A DNA stretch of 64,000 bases from Cryomorpha sp963741985 (GTDB lineage: Bacteria; Bacteroidota; Bacteroidia; Flavobacteriales_D; Cryomorphaceae). The translations under genes were made by a program, and so were the position numbers. The stretch spans positions 1 to 64,000 of the forward strand of contig CAVUKD010000004.1 of the NCBI GenBank assembly GCA_963741985.1, given 5' to 3'. Under the pieces are notes generated by a model. The model searched no databases. It saw only the letters and a program-made list of their open reading frames with translations, and was not told the origin of the DNA. Of the stretch, positions 54,013-62,736 are shown piece after piece. Position 1 is the first letter of the stretch. Every line of letters starts with the position of its first letter.

Positions 54013-56845
54013 TTATTTCGGTTGAAACACCACTTTTTCATTCGCAATTCCCTCGTCTGAAATGAGCTGGATCAAATAAACTCCGGATGCACAAATCTCA
54101 CCCGAATTACTCATTCCGTTCCAATCGATATTGTAATTACCGGGCGCTTGATTTCCATTCACCAATGTACGTATTAATCTTCCGTTCAAATCATAAACGC
54201 CCAATTTAACTTGCTGGGATATGGATAATTGATAAGATACGCTGGTATTTACATCAAATGGGTTTGGATAAACACTTGAAAAACTGATTTTATTTTGCTC
54301 CGGCTCATCAATCCCAACCGATAAATCCGGTGTTTGTAACTCCACATCGGTATACACCCGATATTCTCCGGGCTGAAGCAAGAATGGATTGCTTAGGTTA
54401 TCTTCCACAATTGATTCCCCTGATAAATAATTATACCAGGTACCGGTGTGCGGAAATCCGGGAACCATTGAAATGGAAGTAACATCAAAATTCGCCAATG
54501 ATGACGACATCCATGGATGGATCTTGAATAATAAAACTTTTGCCATTTCCACTCACATCCCAATTGTAATTATTGGAACGCATGGCTTCATTTTCCGTTT
54601 TAAGTTTATCGAGCGCGGAATATACTTTAAATAAATGCTGACGTTCGGGCACATCGAAATAATCCCATCGAATTGGTTTACTGTAGGTGCGGCATTCATC
54701 ACTGATGGTTCCGTCGGGACAATAATTGATTGAGTAGTCGTAGCCCAATTCGCCAAACTGCCATATCATTTTCGGTCCGCGCAGAGGAATCAGGAAAGCG
54801 GCTATAGCTTCCTGGCGTTCGAGGGCTGTCGCCAAATCGGTTACATGGTAATCGCCACTGCTATTTCCATATTCCAAATTCTTATACATCAATCGCTCCT
54901 CGTCGTGGCTCTCGGCGTAGGTCACCAGGTTGGCATAATTCCATCCCCGATTTTGATAATCGGCCCAGTTCAGATTGCTGTTGTATCCCATCGAGGCCTC
55001 ATTATAGTCGTAATTCATATTTCCCCAGGGCATCAGTCCGGCATTCGCCAAAACAGTTTCTTCAGAATTATCCCCGAGATGTTCCAGAATCATATATACA
55101 TTGGGATCATATTCGTGAATCTCATCCCGAATGCGCAGCCAGTTGTCCACACGCGATTGATCATATTGCCCCCAAGCACCGGCATCGGTGGTAACATGTT
55201 GCGTAAAACCTTTGCTAAGATCAAACCGAAACCCGTCAATTTTGTATTCCTGCACCCAGTATTTCAAACAGCGCTTCATAAAAGCCTGAGTGGCCGGAGC
55301 ACTGTGATTATAGTCATAGCCTACATTAAACGGGTGTGTGGCCGTCACATTAAAATACGGACTGTTAGCAGCCGGGGGTCCTGAAGGTCCTCCCGATTGT
55401 GAATACATCCGTAATTGCGGATTTTGCCCGAATGAATGGTTAAATACCACATCCTGAATTACCGCTATTCCACGCAAGTGACACTGATCAATCAGATTTT
55501 TTAGGGCATTTTTAGTACCATAATTTTTATCGGGTGCGAAATAAAAATCCGGATTATATCCCCAACTTTCGTTCCCTTCAAATTCATTAAAAGGCATAAG
55601 TTCGATGGCGTTCACACCAAGGCTGTCGAGGTAGTCAAGCCGATCGGTTACTGCCTGAAAAGAGTGATTTTCATCAAAATCGCGGATTAACAATTCGTAT
55701 ATGACAAGATTATCTGATGGAGGTCGGTTAAAATTTTGAACTTGCCAATTAAAAGGTGTTTGAGCAGTTTGAAGCACAGATACAATCTCAGTAGTCTTCC
55801 CCTGCGGATAGTTTATTAAATTGGGATAAACCGCATCAGAAATGTACGGATCGTTCTGGGGATCGAGAATCTTATCTGCGTAAATATCGGCTACGCGCAT
55901 ATCTCCTTGGTCTATGGAATACTGAAAACGGTATTCTTGTCCCGGAGTCAAATTGGGAACTTCGACCCAGAAACGATCTCCGGCAGGTGTCTTGTGCATA
56001 TAATAATCGGGGTGAAACTCCCAATTATTGAAATCGCCGAGTACATAAATGAAATCTTTGTAAGGAGCAAAAATCTGGAGAATTACCGTCGAGTCGTCCA
56101 TATAGTTGATTCCATCGACCACGCCGGCGGGTGATTCCTGAATATCGGGTTCGCCTTGAAGAATGACATAAGTAGAGTCTGTAATCGTGGTTGTTCCATC
56201 GGTGGCTTCCATCCAAAGCCAATATTGGCCTGATGGCATTCCGGTAAAATCGACATTTGCTGCAAGCTCGGTCACATTATCCGCCGTTGAGAGTTCGGTA
56301 TCATTGAGGTGCAATGTGATCGTTGCATCGGTATTTGTACCGGCCGTGAATTCATAATTGGCCGGGTTGTCATATAGTATTTCAGGCTGATAAGGAGTTA
56401 GAATTCCACCGCTTAAAGTTTCAGGATAAACATCGACATAGATGTCATCTCCATAAGTCGCTCTACCAACAATACTTCCATCTGTATTTCGAAAAACAAA
56501 GGCCAATTTCTGAACCACATCTCCAGGTTGGAGATTGTAAAAATCGGAAATATTATAACTGATTTGATATAGGTCATTTCCCAAAGCAGTCATTAATACC
56601 TGACTGTCGGAAGTACCCCAATTTCCCTGAACATTTTGCCATCCATCACTACCTTCGAGAATTACTCCGGTATGCGCATAAACAGGCACTATTCCTTGCA
56701 GATCACCGTTGCCAAGAGACGAATTGAAAGTAATCGTAACATCGTCATTTTGAGAAGGAAAAGGAGGACTGATAGAGACTACCTGAGCGGAAATAACAGT
56801 AGAAAAGAACACTGCCAAAAACAGCGTACAAAAACGTGTAAACAT
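54013..56845 (-). CDS. T9SS-exported GH13 alpha-amylase, frameshifted near its end
   Basis: Signal peptide (MFTRFCTLFLAVFFSTVISA), two N-terminal beta modules (one with VYVLGDFNNW at 268-275, CBM48-like), then a GH13 TIM barrel with DVVFNH (465-470), GFRFD with nucleophile Asp542, acid/base Glu588 in YMILEH, and SHDEER with His-Asp 647-648. The reading frame breaks at about 54495: TTTT in GAATTTTGAT should be TTT. After correction the protein continues through YNYLSGES to a type IX sorting domain (SVYPNPFDVNTSVSYQL, GVYDLNGRLIRTL, ASGVYLIQLISDEGIANEKVVFQ). Without correction the exported form would be lost, so an assembly error in the T-run is suspected. Confidence 0.9.
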
Positions 56846-56977
56846 TCGAATCTCTGATTTAATTAGTGTTAAAAGTACACTTTCTATTTAATTTCTTCCA
56901 AATCGGACAAAAAAACTTTTACAATTCTACGATTCTCAAAATGCGAAAAGAGGGACTATTCGAGGAGGTTTGACTAT

Positions 56978-59197
56978 TTAATACCGCTGAATCTTAAACA
57001 CTTTTCCATCGATTTTCAAAAGGTAAATGCCTGTGGAAAAATTTTGCAATTCCAATTGCGAATCGGTTCCGGATTGAAGCCGTTTTCCTGCAATATCGGT
57101 CAAAATAAAATCCGCTTTTTTTGTGAAAAACACTTTCCCTCGAGTTGGATTGGGGTAAATGGAAAAGTCATCCGGTGATATATCCGCAGTCAAGCCAGTG
57201 GTTGTTCCATTTGAAGCATCGGGAGTTGGCACAGCGAAATAGATCCATGGTTCGTTGCCATCCGTTTCGCGCCCATAGGAATAATCCGAAATTACCGCAG
57301 GCATTTCGACCTTGTCGGCCAAGGTAAGAGTGGTATTATCTTTTTTGAAAAGGTAGATATTGTCGCCAGAAGCCTTCATGCTGAAATTGGTATGTAATGG
57401 TCCCTGCTCTATTGAGCCATCGGCCCAGAGGAACAGAAAATCGCCGGCATCCATGGTAAGATCAGGCAAATTCCATTTCAAAGGAGCTTCATCAGCATCG
57501 CTCAGGTAATACGTATGAAGATTTACCGCCGAGGTGCCGGCATTGTATAGCTCTATCCAATCCGGATGACCTCCACTTTCATCGGTAATTCCCGATTGAT
57601 TGGAGGGCAACACTTCATTTATAACAATGGAAGCATTCGGCTGATTGAAATCGATCGTCCGTGATGTACAATAGGCATTTCGGGTAAGACCATTTGTGCC
57701 GGTCAAACTCACATTATACGTAAATGAAGTTTCATTTTCCGATAGGGGAATATCAAAAGCATACGTCCCGTCGACCAATTGACCATCTATAGGTTGCTGT
57801 TCCATCCCATTCAGATCATAGGCCAATTGCGCATTTAAAACCGGAGGTCCATCGACAAATGCCCGCAGATGGAGGTTTTGTGAAGCTTCCGCAAAATCAA
57901 TTTGTACTGAAGTGACTATTGGAGCAATCGGAATTATTTCCAGCTGATTATTTGCTGCATTTTCCCGTAAATCGGCATAGGAGAAAATACCGTAAGGCAC
58001 ATGGCCAGCCGAACTTTCGGTGAGTGCATTCAAGAAATCATTTTCAGAAAACCCAAAGTCGAGCGGGCGGTATGGATCTGCCAAAGCCGAGGCCGTTATG
58101 AAAGACTGCAGGTTTTCCACAGCTTGCCGATGGGCTGTTGTATTAAATTCGGTATCGAGCAGATGTTTGATATGCCAGGAGAAAATTTTTCGAAATTCCG
58201 GTTCATCCATCAAGCGGTCGTAAAGTGGCCTGCTATCCTGATTCCAATTGTAAATATTTCGGGCGGTCCAATCCTGACCTACCCAATCGATGCCCCAAGT
58301 ATTGTCGGTATCGTAAGGAATATATTCCATTTTTCCCGTAAGGGGATTATCATAGAGGTAAAAGTTATTTTGATTGTAAATGTACCCGTCCCAGTTTCCT
58401 ATCAGAACATCTACGGCTGCGACTTTCAGATAATTATATACATCAAAATAATCCGGAAATTCGCAGCGAAAATCCTGACCATTGGATTGGTTCAGGAATC
58501 CGATAAATTTGGCCAATCCGCTGTAATTATCAAGCTCCTCATTGGTTTTCAGATCATACGTCCTTTCTCCAAACGGAGCGAGCTTATAGTCGTCAGGATT
58601 GCTTGAAATATAATGAAGATCAGCCGGGTAGCTGCATTTATAGAGATTGCCTTTCTTGGATCCAAACCATGTTTTGGCAAATTCTTCGTCGATGTGCTCA
58701 ATATTTTGGTAAAGGCCATAATAATCGCCATTTACATAAAGCTCCACATGATTGGTACGCGATACTACCACTCCCTCACTGCGAAACAAATCCCAGCAGA
58801 GGCGGGAGCGCATCAGGGAAGGATCGTTTGCCTCGGCATTGAGATTGAGTTTCTCGACTCCGTGATATTGCCGCCCTGAAACGAATGTATTGAACGAAAC
58901 TTTGAAAGATTTTTTGATTTTGTCACGAGAGGATTTTCCGCGAAAGCGGAGACCTATGTCGGGTAGCGTGTCGGTTCCGGCTTGATTTTGAAAAACAAAT
59001 ATTGCCGGATATTCGTGATTGGAATACCAATTATCTGGTTCGTACAGCTGACTGAGGCTGTCCGGATTGATGGTAATATAGATCTTTGGAATCTCGTCGT
59101 GCGAATATAAAACGCCATAATCAGGCGGCGTTATTTGGGCTATAAGTGTGGTGGGTATCCCAATGATCAATCCCCATAAAAATGCTCGAAAATACAT
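56978..59197 (-). CDS. CotH-family protein with lamin-tail and T9SS domains
   Basis: 739 residues, signal peptide MYFRAFLWGLIIGIPTTLIA. Residues about 60-370 are a CotH kinase-like domain (IGLRFRGKSSR, KKSFKVSFN, LNLNAEANDPSLMRSRLCWD, EHIDEEFAKTWFG, YIPYDTDNTWGID), related in fold to protein kinases that phosphorylate secreted proteins in spore-formers. A lamin-tail beta domain follows (VINEVLPSNQSG ... GGHPDWIELYNAGT), and a C-terminal type IX sorting domain (FSIYPNPTRGKVFF, GIYLLKIDGKVFKIQRY). Secreted or surface-bound. It is 133 bp before the amylase gene and may share its regulation. Confidence 0.9.
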   Translation of the reverse strand: MYFRAFLWGLIIGIPTTLIAQITPPDYGVLYSHDEIPKIYITINPDSLSQLYEPDNWYSNHEYPAIFVFQNQAGTDTLPDIGLRFRGKSSRDKIKKSFKVSFNTFVSGRQYHGVEKLNLNAEANDPSLMRSRLCWDLFRSEGVVVSRTNHVELYVNGDYYGLYQNIEHIDEEFAKTWFGSKKGNLYKCSYPADLHYISSNPDDYKLAPFGERTYDLKTNEELDNYSGLAKFIGFLNQSNGQDFRCEFPDYFDVYNYLKVAAVDVLIGNWDGYIYNQNNFYLYDNPLTGKMEYIPYDTDNTWGIDWVGQDWTARNIYNWNQDSRPLYDRLMDEPEFRKIFSWHIKHLLDTEFNTTAHRQAVENLQSFITASALADPYRPLDFGFSENDFLNALTESSAGHVPYGIFSYADLRENAANNQLEIIPIAPIVTSVQIDFAEASQNLHLRAFVDGPPVLNAQLAYDLNGMEQQPIDGQLVDGTYAFDIPLSENETSFTYNVSLTGTNGLTRNAYCTSRTIDFNQPNASIVINEVLPSNQSGITDESGGHPDWIELYNAGTSAVNLHTYYLSDADEAPLKWNLPDLTMDAGDFLFLWADGSIEQGPLHTNFSMKASGDNIYLFKKDNTTLTLADKVEMPAVISDYSYGRETDGNEPWIYFAVPTPDASNGTTTGLTADISPDDFSIYPNPTRGKVFFTKKADFILTDIAGKRLQSGTDSQLELQNFSTGIYLLKIDGKVFKIQRY

Positions 59198-59352
59198 TTG
59201 ACGAAAGTAAGGAAATACTCATTCGTCTGTATGCGATATTAAAGTTGGGTATAATGAAACATACGTATCAATCTCTCTTGCAACTCCAAATAGCTTGTAA
59301 TCTCTTTACTCGATATTTTTTGCTATAATTGACCAAACTAACTTGCTATTTT

Positions 59353-59817
59353 ATGGAACAATATGACGTACTGGACGAATCTACTCAGGATTCAGAAAAT
59401 TTAGGATTAACATCAAAGACCATCAGTTTCCTGACCGAAATTCGGAAATGGGTAAACTTCCTCGCCATTTTAGGATTTGTTATGGTCGGAATTATGGTTG
59501 TTTTCGGACTTTTTGCAGGCACTATTTTTAGCGCTATGTCTTCACAAATGGGTGGTGCTATGCCATTTTCGTCCTTCTTTGGAATCTTTTATATCCTAAT
59601 TGCCTTGATTTATTTTTTCCCGGTTTTATACTTGTATAAATTCGGGGCCAATCTCAAGGCTGCTCTTGCCCGTCGGGATAGTAAATCACTTGAAGCGGCA
59701 TTTGAAAATCTGAAATCGCACTATAAGTTTGTTGGAATAATGGCGATTATCGGTTTATCGTTCTATGCCTTGGGACTTCTTTTTGGGTTGATGGCCGGCT
59801 TCTCGTCATTTATGTAA
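59353..59817 (+). CDS. DUF5362-family membrane protein
   Basis: 154 residues from MEQYDVLDE. Two N-terminal and two C-terminal hydrophobic segments (LAILGFVMVGIMVVFGLF; FFGIFYILIALIYFFPV; VGIMAIIGLSFYALGLLFG) with a middle helix LYKFGANLKAALARRD, the known DUF5362 pattern, of unknown function. The ATG at 59353 was preferred over 59329. It converges on dinB with no gap. Confidence 0.8.
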   Translation: MEQYDVLDESTQDSENLGLTSKTISFLTEIRKWVNFLAILGFVMVGIMVVFGLFAGTIFSAMSSQMGGAMPFSSFFGIFYILIALIYFFPVLYLYKFGANLKAALARRDSKSLEAAFENLKSHYKFVGIMAIIGLSFYALGLLFGLMAGFSSFM

Positions 59818-61134
59818 TTATCTTCTTCTATTGGGAAGTAAGGGTGGCGGCTCACCGTCGAACGGGTTGTGGCGTCCTATTGAGCGGGCTTCCATTCCGG
59901 CGGCACGCATTACCGCTCTGTCGCCATAGCGCAGCCGCATTTTGTCCATCGCCTGGTAGAGGTTTATCATCTCTTCCGACTCGTCAAATAGATTTATTTG
60001 ATGGCCTCCGCTTACGAGATGGCTAAATCGTACGCCTACCATGCGCACCAACACACGACGGTTGTATAATTTATCGAACATTTCCTTTACTCTTGGAATA
60101 ATAATGTGATCGGCGGCGGTATACGATACGCGCGCCTGCATGGTACGCGTATCAAAATCGCTGTAGCGCACTTTTACCGTGATGCAAGCCGTAAGCTTCT
60201 CGCCACGGCGCAATTGAAAAGCGAGATTTTCGGCCATGGCCACGAGTATACCACGAAGTTTTTCTACATCGGTGGTATCGCGGTCGAAGGAGCGTTCGGT
60301 GCTGATGCTCTTGCGCTCGTTGTAGGCCACCACCGGCGAATTGTCTATTCCATTGGCTTTTTTCCAGATCACCTCGCCATTTTTGCCCAGTACTTTGCCC
60401 ATCATTTCCACGGGCATTTCCTGCACGGTATGAATTTTTTTCATGCCAAGGTTGCAAAGGGTCTGATAGGTTTTTTCGCCTACCATCGGGATTTTGCGCA
60501 CGGAGAGTGGTGCGAGGAAAGGCTTTTCGGTGCCGTGTTCTACAAAAAGTTGGTTGTTGGGCTTAGCGATTCCCGTCGCTATTTTCGAGACCGTTTTATT
60601 TGCCGAAAGGCCAAAAGAAATAGGCAGTCCCGACTCTTTCATAATCGTTTGGCGCAGCTCTGACGCCAGTTTCAGACACCCAAAAAACTTGTCCATTCCC
60701 GTAAGATCGACATAAAACTCATCGATCGAGGCTTTTTCAAAGAGCGGTACGCGGTCGCGGATAATGTCGGTAACGATTTGTGAATGCTTGGTGTAATTAG
60801 ATGAATTTCCGCGTATTACAACCGCTTCGGGACAGAGCTGCTGCGCCATACGCATGGGCATGGCCGAGTGCACTCCAAACTTGCGCGCCTCGTAGCTGCA
60901 CGATGCCACCACTCCCCTGTCGGTAACTCCGCCAATAAGCACAGGCCGCCCGTTGAGCCGGCTATCGAGTAGGCGCTCTACGGATACGAAAAAGGTGTCG
61001 AGGTCGAGATGGGAGATGGTCGGAAAAGAGTCTCGAGTTTCGAGTCGCGAGTCGCGAGTCGCGAGTCGCGAGAGGATCACGTGTTGCATATCGCGAGTTG
61101 TGAACTCAGACATAATATTTTTGGACTTACTCAT
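59818..61134 (-). CDS. dinB: DNA polymerase IV with a repeat-encoded N-terminal extension
   Basis: Y-family translesion polymerase, up to 438 residues. Catalytic motifs: HLDLDTFFVSVE (acidic residue of the first metal site), SIDEFYVDLTG (SxDE motif), helix-hairpin-helix VRKIPMVGEKTYQTL, little-finger domain after FDRDTTD. The end NLFDE resembles a sliding-clamp-binding motif (QINLFDES). The usual start would fall at about FPTISHLD; here an extra 35-40 residues precede it, including SRLATRDSRLETRDS, encoded by six tandem 7-bp repeats (61031-61072). Possible starts are 61134, 61113 or 61089. It follows the four-helix-bundle and S24 regulator genes. Confidence 0.93.
   Translation of the reverse strand: MSKSKNIMSEFTTRDMQHVILSRLATRDSRLETRDSFPTISHLDLDTFFVSVERLLDSRLNGRPVLIGGVTDRGVVASCSYEARKFGVHSAMPMRMAQQLCPEAVVIRGNSSNYTKHSQIVTDIIRDRVPLFEKASIDEFYVDLTGMDKFFGCLKLASELRQTIMKESGLPISFGLSANKTVSKIATGIAKPNNQLFVEHGTEKPFLAPLSVRKIPMVGEKTYQTLCNLGMKKIHTVQEMPVEMMGKVLGKNGEVIWKKANGIDNSPVVAYNERKSISTERSFDRDTTDVEKLRGILVAMAENLAFQLRRGEKLTACITVKVRYSDFDTRTMQARVSYTAADHIIIPRVKEMFDKLYNRRVLVRMVGVRFSHLVSGGHQINLFDESEEMINLYQAMDKMRLRYGDRAVMRAAGMEARSIGRHNPFDGEPPPLLPNRRR
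61031..61072. repeat. Six tandem 7-bp repeats in the 5' part of dinB
   Basis: TCTCGAG, TTTCGAG and four copies of TCGCGAG follow each other exactly. In the minus strand they read CTCGCGA, and because three units make seven codons, they give a protein repeat of seven residues (SRLATRD, SRLETRD). Oriented opposite to the arrays at 61264 and 61741. Confidence 0.9.
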
Positions 61135-61239
61135 TCTATTAATTCCTCTCTAATTCACCTTAAAATACACACAATGTAATTTCGCCATTACCCCCACTCG
61201 TGACTATTTAAGACTCACTTAAAATCACCTTGCACAAAT

Positions 61240-61277
61240 TAAACTCCAACACCGTCAGCCCTCTAGCGACTCGCGAC
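61240..61277. repeat. 38-bp direct repeat, copy 1
   Basis: TAAACTCCAACACCG, TCAGCCCTCTAGC, GACTCGCGAC. It differs from the copy at 61718-61755 at only three positions and covers the last codons and stop of the four-helix-bundle gene. A short run of 7-bp units (TAGCGAC, TCGCGAC) continues to 61293. Confidence 0.85.
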
Positions 61278-61659
61278 TCCAAAAGACTCGAGACCACTCT
61301 CCCCCGTCCCTGTCAAGGCTTTTCATAAGTCCAATAATCATTTTTTGCTCAGTTTGAATCAGCTTCAAAAGTTCCGGCTCGGGCTTTGGAATGTCGGGGT
61401 AAAGTCTTTGAATAAGTACAAAAAGATTTTCCATCTCAAAGCAACTACCGAGCGAAATACGCAAGTAATTCTTAAACGCTTTTGGCGTTTCATAAGCCGA
61501 ACCTTCAGAAATATTATTTGAAATAGAAGTGCACGCCCTTCTCATCTGACTAGCCAATTCAAACTTTTTTTCCAGCGGTAATAATCGGGCATAGGAATAG
61601 GTCATCACTGCAATTTCTATGGCATTTTGCCAGATTTTCAACTTCTTAAAGTCTTTCAT
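61255..61659 (-). CDS. Four-helix-bundle protein (S23/bIVP family)
   Basis: 134 residues from MKDFKKLKIWQNA. The family pattern is clear: KIWQNAIEIAVMTYSYARLLP, LASQMRRACTSISNNISEGSAY, FKNYLRISLGSCFEMENLFVLIQR (helices 1 to 3), then EQKMIIGLMKSL. Related proteins are encoded within 23S rRNA intervening sequences and serve as accessory Avd in diversity-generating retroelements; here no retroelement or rRNA is present. The last residues GGEWSRVFWSRESLEG are written by the 7-bp repeats and the first direct-repeat copy. A second repeat copy lies 59 bp upstream of the start. Confidence 0.92.
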   Translation of the reverse strand: MKDFKKLKIWQNAIEIAVMTYSYARLLPLEKKFELASQMRRACTSISNNISEGSAYETPKAFKNYLRISLGSCFEMENLFVLIQRLYPDIPKPEPELLKLIQTEQKMIIGLMKSLDRDGGEWSRVFWSRESLEG

Positions 61660-61717
61660 AATACATAGGTTCAAATAAATTAAAAACACAAACCCAAAAC
61701 TCTGTGGTCGGCCAATG

Positions 61718-61755
61718 TAAACTCCAACACCGCCAACCCTCTCGCGACTCGCGAC
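61718..61755. repeat. 38-bp direct repeat, copy 2
   Basis: The same sequence as 61240-61277, with three differences (C for T, A for G, C for A), placed 478 bp away upstream of the four-helix-bundle gene. It runs into the 7-bp array at 61741. Confidence 0.85.
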
Positions 61756-61824
61756 GCGTGACGCGTGACTCTTTTCACCCCTCTCGCGACTCGAGGCTCG
61801 TGACTCGTGACTCTATTCTCCCAA
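61741..61824. repeat. 7-bp repeat array at the end of the S24 regulator gene
   Basis: CTCGCGA twice and CGCGTGA twice (61741-61768), then a 14-bp interval, then CTCGCGA, CTCGAGG, CTCGTGA twice and CTCTATT. The 7-bp phase is kept across the interval. It encodes the last residues ESRVTSLESREG of the regulator. Confidence 0.88.
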
Positions 61825-62560
61825 TAGCCTCAAGCACCTCGCGTATCCCGCCGCTGCCGAGCGAACTGAAAGCTTCGAGGTTGAAGCTCGTCACACCGCG
61901 CACTTTCCACACTTCGAGCACCTGCGATTGCTTAATGGTGTAGGGTTTGAAATCCGGATTGTCTGAAATCAATTCGTACTGCCGCTTTTCAGGAATGGGC
62001 CGTACGCGCTTGAATACAATGCCGTCGTCTTTGGTGAGAAAAACATAGCGCTCGTCGCTCTTAAGATTTGTCCAGTCCTGCATATATTCACTTATCACGT
62101 AAGATTTGGATGGGATGGGTAGCATACTATCTCCTTCGATTTGAAAAACGCGGTAGGTACGATCTGCGGGCAACTCGGGAAAAGGCATGGAGAAATTGGG
62201 CAGCGATGAAACATAATCCAAATCGCCAAAACCGTTGAGATAACCCGCTGCTGCTTTCACCGGCACCAATGTTACGCGTTCTTCCTGCGTATTGGCGTCA
62301 ACGGCGATAGGCAATATTCGCAAGGCTTTCCCCGAAGCGTCAGCACTGCTTACTCCCGTGCTCAGATCGGTATTGATCAACTGGTCGATGCTGTACGCAA
62401 AAAATTCGGCCATCATTTGCAAGGTTTGAAGCCGCGGCTCGGCCCGGCCCTCTTCGTACGCGCCTACTATTGGACGTTTTAACCCCAGTCGCTGAGCGAG
62501 ATCGGATTGCGTAAAACCCAGTTGTTTACGCAGATACCGAATGTTTTGACTTAAATACAT
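61775..62560 (-). CDS. LexA-like XRE/S24 transcriptional regulator
   Basis: 261 residues. N-terminal helix-turn-helix of XRE type (IRYLRKQLGFTQSDLAQRLGLKRPIVGAYE), a linker, then an S24 peptidase domain: VKAAAGYLNGFGD as the possible autocleavage region (Ala-Gly), catalytic Ser in EGDSMLPI and Lys in KDDGIVFKRV. This is the plan of LexA/CI-like repressors cut in response to DNA damage, and dinB lies downstream, so it probably controls an SOS-like response including that gene (inference). The C-terminal tail ESRVTSLESREG comes from the 7-bp array. Confidence 0.9.
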   Translation of the reverse strand: MYLSQNIRYLRKQLGFTQSDLAQRLGLKRPIVGAYEEGRAEPRLQTLQMMAEFFAYSIDQLINTDLSTGVSSADASGKALRILPIAVDANTQEERVTLVPVKAAAGYLNGFGDLDYVSSLPNFSMPFPELPADRTYRVFQIEGDSMLPIPSKSYVISEYMQDWTNLKSDERYVFLTKDDGIVFKRVRPIPEKRQYELISDNPDFKPYTIKQSQVLEVWKVRGVTSFNLEAFSSLGSGGIREVLEAIGRIESRVTSLESREG

Positions 62561-62595
62561 ACTTTATATTTTAAGGTGCTAATTTACGAATCATT

Positions 62596-62608
62596 CTAAT
62601 ATTATTAG
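62596..62608. promoter_or_regulatory. Palindromic operator candidate upstream of the S24 regulator
   Basis: CTAATA, T, TATTAG: 6-bp arms around one base, 36-48 bp before the start codon. An extra half-site CATTAG follows at 62609-62613. Suits binding of the repressor to its own promoter. Confidence 0.45.
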
Positions 62609-62736
62609 CATTAGAAGAAATAATTTAGTAGCAAACCCTTCACATGGGAAATAGCTCCATCAGAAAATGATGAAGCCCGCATAAAAGACCCTAAAAACAG
62701 AACAAATTATTCAGCATCGAGAATAGGAATATTGAC

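Noticed and set aside
60106..60663. 185-codon plus frame opposite dinB
   Set aside because: Antisense to conserved polymerase motifs; His/Phe-rich with no domain.
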